Shown in pieces: positions 5,715-7,380 of a stretch of DNA of 7,380 bases. The notes beneath the pieces were generated by a model. That model saw only the letters and a list, made by a program, of their open reading frames with translations, searched no databases and was not told the DNA's origin. The translations under genes and the position numbers were made by a program. Source of the stretch: Methanosarcinaceae archaeon UBA470. Its GTDB lineage: Archaea; Halobacteriota; Methanosarcinia; Methanosarcinales; Methanosarcinaceae. The stretch covers positions 1 to 7,380 of the forward strand of contig DAKU01000043.1 in assembly GCA_002508425.1 (NCBI GenBank), written 5' to 3'. Numbering within the stretch: the first letter of the stretch is position 1; the number at the start of each line of letters is the position of its first letter.

Positions 5715-6410
5715 TTGGCAGAAGTTTATTCTTTTAGCATTCCCCGGGATGAGTTTAATGACAAACTAGGTGGAGGTTTCCCCTCTGGTTCTTTTGTAGT
5801 AATAGAAGGGGGTAGCGGTGGAGGAAAAAGTACTATTACCCAGCGTTTGACATATGGCTTCATAGAGAACAAGATCAGTGTGACCCTTGTTTCTACACAG
5901 CTTACAACCAAGGGATTCATAAACCAGATGTACTCTCTCGATTATCCTATTGCTCCTTATCTTCTTAATGGTACACTGCTCTACATACCTGTGATTCCCC
6001 TTGTTCAGGCTGCTAAATCCCGTCTGGACTTTGTTGAAAGATTGATGAGTGCAGAAGAACTATTTGACAAAGACGTGATCATAATAGACACTATATCATC
6101 TCTTATCAAGTACAGTGCCAATATTGAAAAAAGCCTGGATCTCATTTCTTTTTTCAAGAAACTCAATGGAATCGGAAAAGTGATCATCCTAACTATAGAG
6201 CCTAGTCAGCTTAGTGAAGAAATTACCTCTATGTTCAGGTCAAGTTGTGATATCTATATCACACTTAAGTCAAGGCCCATGGCAAATGAGGTAAAGAGAA
6301 CTGTTGTGGTCAATAAGTTCACAGGTGCCAAAGGACCTGTCGGACAGATGATAGGTTTCAGAATAGAACCCAAAGTTGGTTTGGTCGTGGAGATTGCATC
6401 TGTCTCATGA
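5715..6410 (+). CDS. arlH: Archaellum RecA-fold regulator ArlH (FlaH)
   Basis: This 231-residue single-domain protein is of the RecA/KaiC/RAD55 superfamily. Walker A is GGSGGGKST (32-40, with K38 and S39). Walker B is VIIIDT (121-126, with D125). The LTIEPSQ stretch (159-165) lies in the sensor-strand position. The opening IPRDEFNDKLGGGFPSGS is the classic KaiC-like lead-in to the P-loop. ArlH binds ATP, forms a hexamer on the ArlI motor and sits within the ArlC/D/E ring; ATP binding controls its contact with ArlI (family knowledge). Length is typical. The start is TTG at 5715, backed by GAGGT and by the protein starting 11 residues ahead of the conserved region. It lies between arlG (15-base gap) and arlI (17-base gap), so all are probably on one transcript. 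In contrast to the RecA-like/REC protein at 676-1779, its nucleotide-binding site is intact. Confidence 0.95.
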   Translation: MAEVYSFSIPRDEFNDKLGGGFPSGSFVVIEGGSGGGKSTITQRLTYGFIENKISVTLVSTQLTTKGFINQMYSLDYPIAPYLLNGTLLYIPVIPLVQAAKSRLDFVERLMSAEELFDKDVIIIDTISSLIKYSANIEKSLDLISFFKKLNGIGKVIILTIEPSQLSEEITSMFRSSCDIYITLKSRPMANEVKRTVVVNKFTGAKGPVGQMIGFRIEPKVGLVVEIASVS

Positions 6411-6414
6411 CACT

Positions 6415-6420
6415 GGAGGT
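6415..6420 (+). promoter_or_regulatory. Ribosome binding site of arlI
   Basis: GGAGGT lies 7 bases before the ATG at 6428. It is the strongest Shine-Dalgarno match in the window and fixes the arlI start. The nearer ATG at 6424 is in another frame and meets a stop after four codons. Confidence 0.8.
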
Positions 6421-6427
6421 TGTATGA

Positions 6428-7380
6428 ATGGATGCTGATTTTCAGAAAGCTGTACAAAGGAATCCTCATCTTGGAGAGTATGTAGAAAAATTCAAGAAAG
6501 AAAAAGGATCAGAGCCCCAGTTTGTGGTAAGTTTATCAAAAGATCTAGAAGGTGATAATGTTAATATCATCCTTCCTGTGGGAGATCCGATATTTATTCA
6601 CATCTATGGTACCCCTGAAATGGGTGAAATAAAATATTATACAATAGAGCCTCGTCTTTCGGATAAGGAAAAGAAGAAGTATGATGCTATTATGAGCCTT
6701 ATCCTGGAGAAATCTGCAAAGGAGCCTGTACCACAATCTGAGGCAGAGCTTAAAGAATTGATCTCAAAATTATTGAACAGCTCAGTCGATGTGGGCCCAG
6801 GAGGCGACATCGAAGATGAAAAGAAAGGATCAGGAGTTATTCAAAAGCTTATTCCTGTGAACAAGAAAGTATTACTTAATCAGCAGGAGTATAATAAGAT
6901 CCTGTATTATATCGAAAGGAACATCATCGGATCAGGTCCAATAGAACCAATTATCAGAGACCCTTATCTTGAAGATATACACAGCATAGGTGTAAATAGC
7001 GTTTATATTGTCCACAAGATATTCGGAATGCTTCAGACAGATATCACTTTTGGAGATGATGCTGGGCTTGATAACTGGCTACGTAGTATGAGCGAGCGGA
7101 TAGGTCGGCCTGTAAGCGACGCCCGTCCTATAGCCGATGGTGCTCTTCCCGATGGTTCACGTATCAACATCATCTATAGCCCGGATATCAGTCGCAGGGG
7201 CAGCAGTTTCACAATGCGTAAGTTTATGGAAGTTCCTGTAAGTATCGTTCAGCTTGTGAAATGGGGTGCACTTAGTGCTGAAATGGCAGCTTACATGTGG
7301 ATATGTCTGGAGAATGGTCAAAGTGTTTTTTTCAGTGGTGAAACTGCAAGTGGGAAGACCACAATGCTCAATGCATGCCT
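6428..7380 (+). CDS. arlI: Archaellum motor and assembly ATPase ArlI (FlaI), C-terminal part missing at right edge
   Basis: The frame from ATG 6428 remains open to the window end (317 full codons). Residues about 1-130 form the variable N-terminal domain, starting MDADFQKAVQRNPHL and ending in a Gly/Glu-rich linker. From about 145 the conserved secretion-ATPase region begins: GSGPIEPIIRDPYLEDIHS (168-186), WLRSMSERIGRPVSDARPI (217-235), an LPDGSRINI motif (240-248), FTMRKF (261-266), and Walker A GETASGKTT (304-312). Walker B and the rest of the ATPase lie beyond the edge. ArlI is the hexameric type II/IV-secretion-like ATPase that powers filament assembly and rotation, working with ArlH and the membrane protein ArlJ (family knowledge). 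arlJ is expected next. The gene follows arlH after 17 bases. No internal stop or frame break is seen. Confidence 0.95.
   Translation, partial: MDADFQKAVQRNPHLGEYVEKFKKEKGSEPQFVVSLSKDLEGDNVNIILPVGDPIFIHIYGTPEMGEIKYYTIEPRLSDKEKKKYDAIMSLILEKSAKEPVPQSEAELKELISKLLNSSVDVGPGGDIEDEKKGSGVIQKLIPVNKKVLLNQQEYNKILYYIERNIIGSGPIEPIIRDPYLEDIHSIGVNSVYIVHKIFGMLQTDITFGDDAGLDNWLRSMSERIGRPVSDARPIADGALPDGSRINIIYSPDISRRGSSFTMRKFMEVPVSIVQLVKWGALSAEMAAYMWICLENGQSVFFSGETASGKTTMLNAC

Noticed and set aside
6424..6438. ATG at 6424 as start of arlI
   Set aside because: It is in another frame and reaches a stop after four codons.
6545..6736. 63-residue minus-strand frame opposite arlI
   Set aside because: Shadow of the arlI N-terminal domain with no domain or start signal.
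1..7380. CRISPR array, insertion sequence, tRNA or rRNA
   Set aside because: No regularly spaced repeats, transposase-like frame, terminal inverted repeats, cloverleaf or rRNA-like sequence was seen on either strand.

Overview
The window comes from a methanogenic archaeon, most probably a member of the Methanosarcinaceae (Methanolobus, Methanococcoides or Methanosarcina type). This rests on the euryarchaeal archaellum motor cluster arlD-F-G-H-I, AT-rich intergenic DNA with archaeal TATA-like boxes, GGAGGT-type ribosome binding sites, frequent TTG starts, and fused response-regulator/RecA-fold proteins. The genus is an inference from protein style, not from a database match.

Left part (1-2263), signalling. 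A membrane sensor on the minus strand runs off the left edge. It faces a plus-strand gene encoding a degenerate RecA/KaiC-like domain fused to a response-regulator receiver (REC) domain. A stand-alone REC protein follows. Sensor and regulators share a 184-base divergent promoter region and look like one phosphorelay module.

Middle (2264-3454). A class I SAM-dependent methyltransferase with a probable C-terminal THUMP-like domain lies on the minus strand. It is convergent with the REC gene and divergent from the archaellum operon. The 171-base gap before arlD carries the likely operon promoter.

Right part (3455-7380), archaellum motor operon on the plus strand. It contains a long ArlC/D/E-type cytoplasmic ring protein, then ArlF and ArlG (membrane-anchored, periplasmic stator-like), ArlH (RecA-fold regulator with intact Walker motifs) and ArlI (the motor and assembly ATPase, cut by the right edge just after its Walker A motif). 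Genes are tightly packed or overlapping except before arlG, where a 63-base AT-rich gap repeats a 14-base element also found upstream of arlD. No archaellin (flagellin) gene and no che gene lies in the window; arlJ is expected beyond the right edge.

Most of the window is a recognisable archaellum locus. The less ordinary parts are the Walker-less RecA-fold/REC fusion beside an operon whose own regulator, ArlH, is a RecA-fold protein, the shared promoter-like element, and the Pro/Gly-rich segment of the ArlC/D/E protein.
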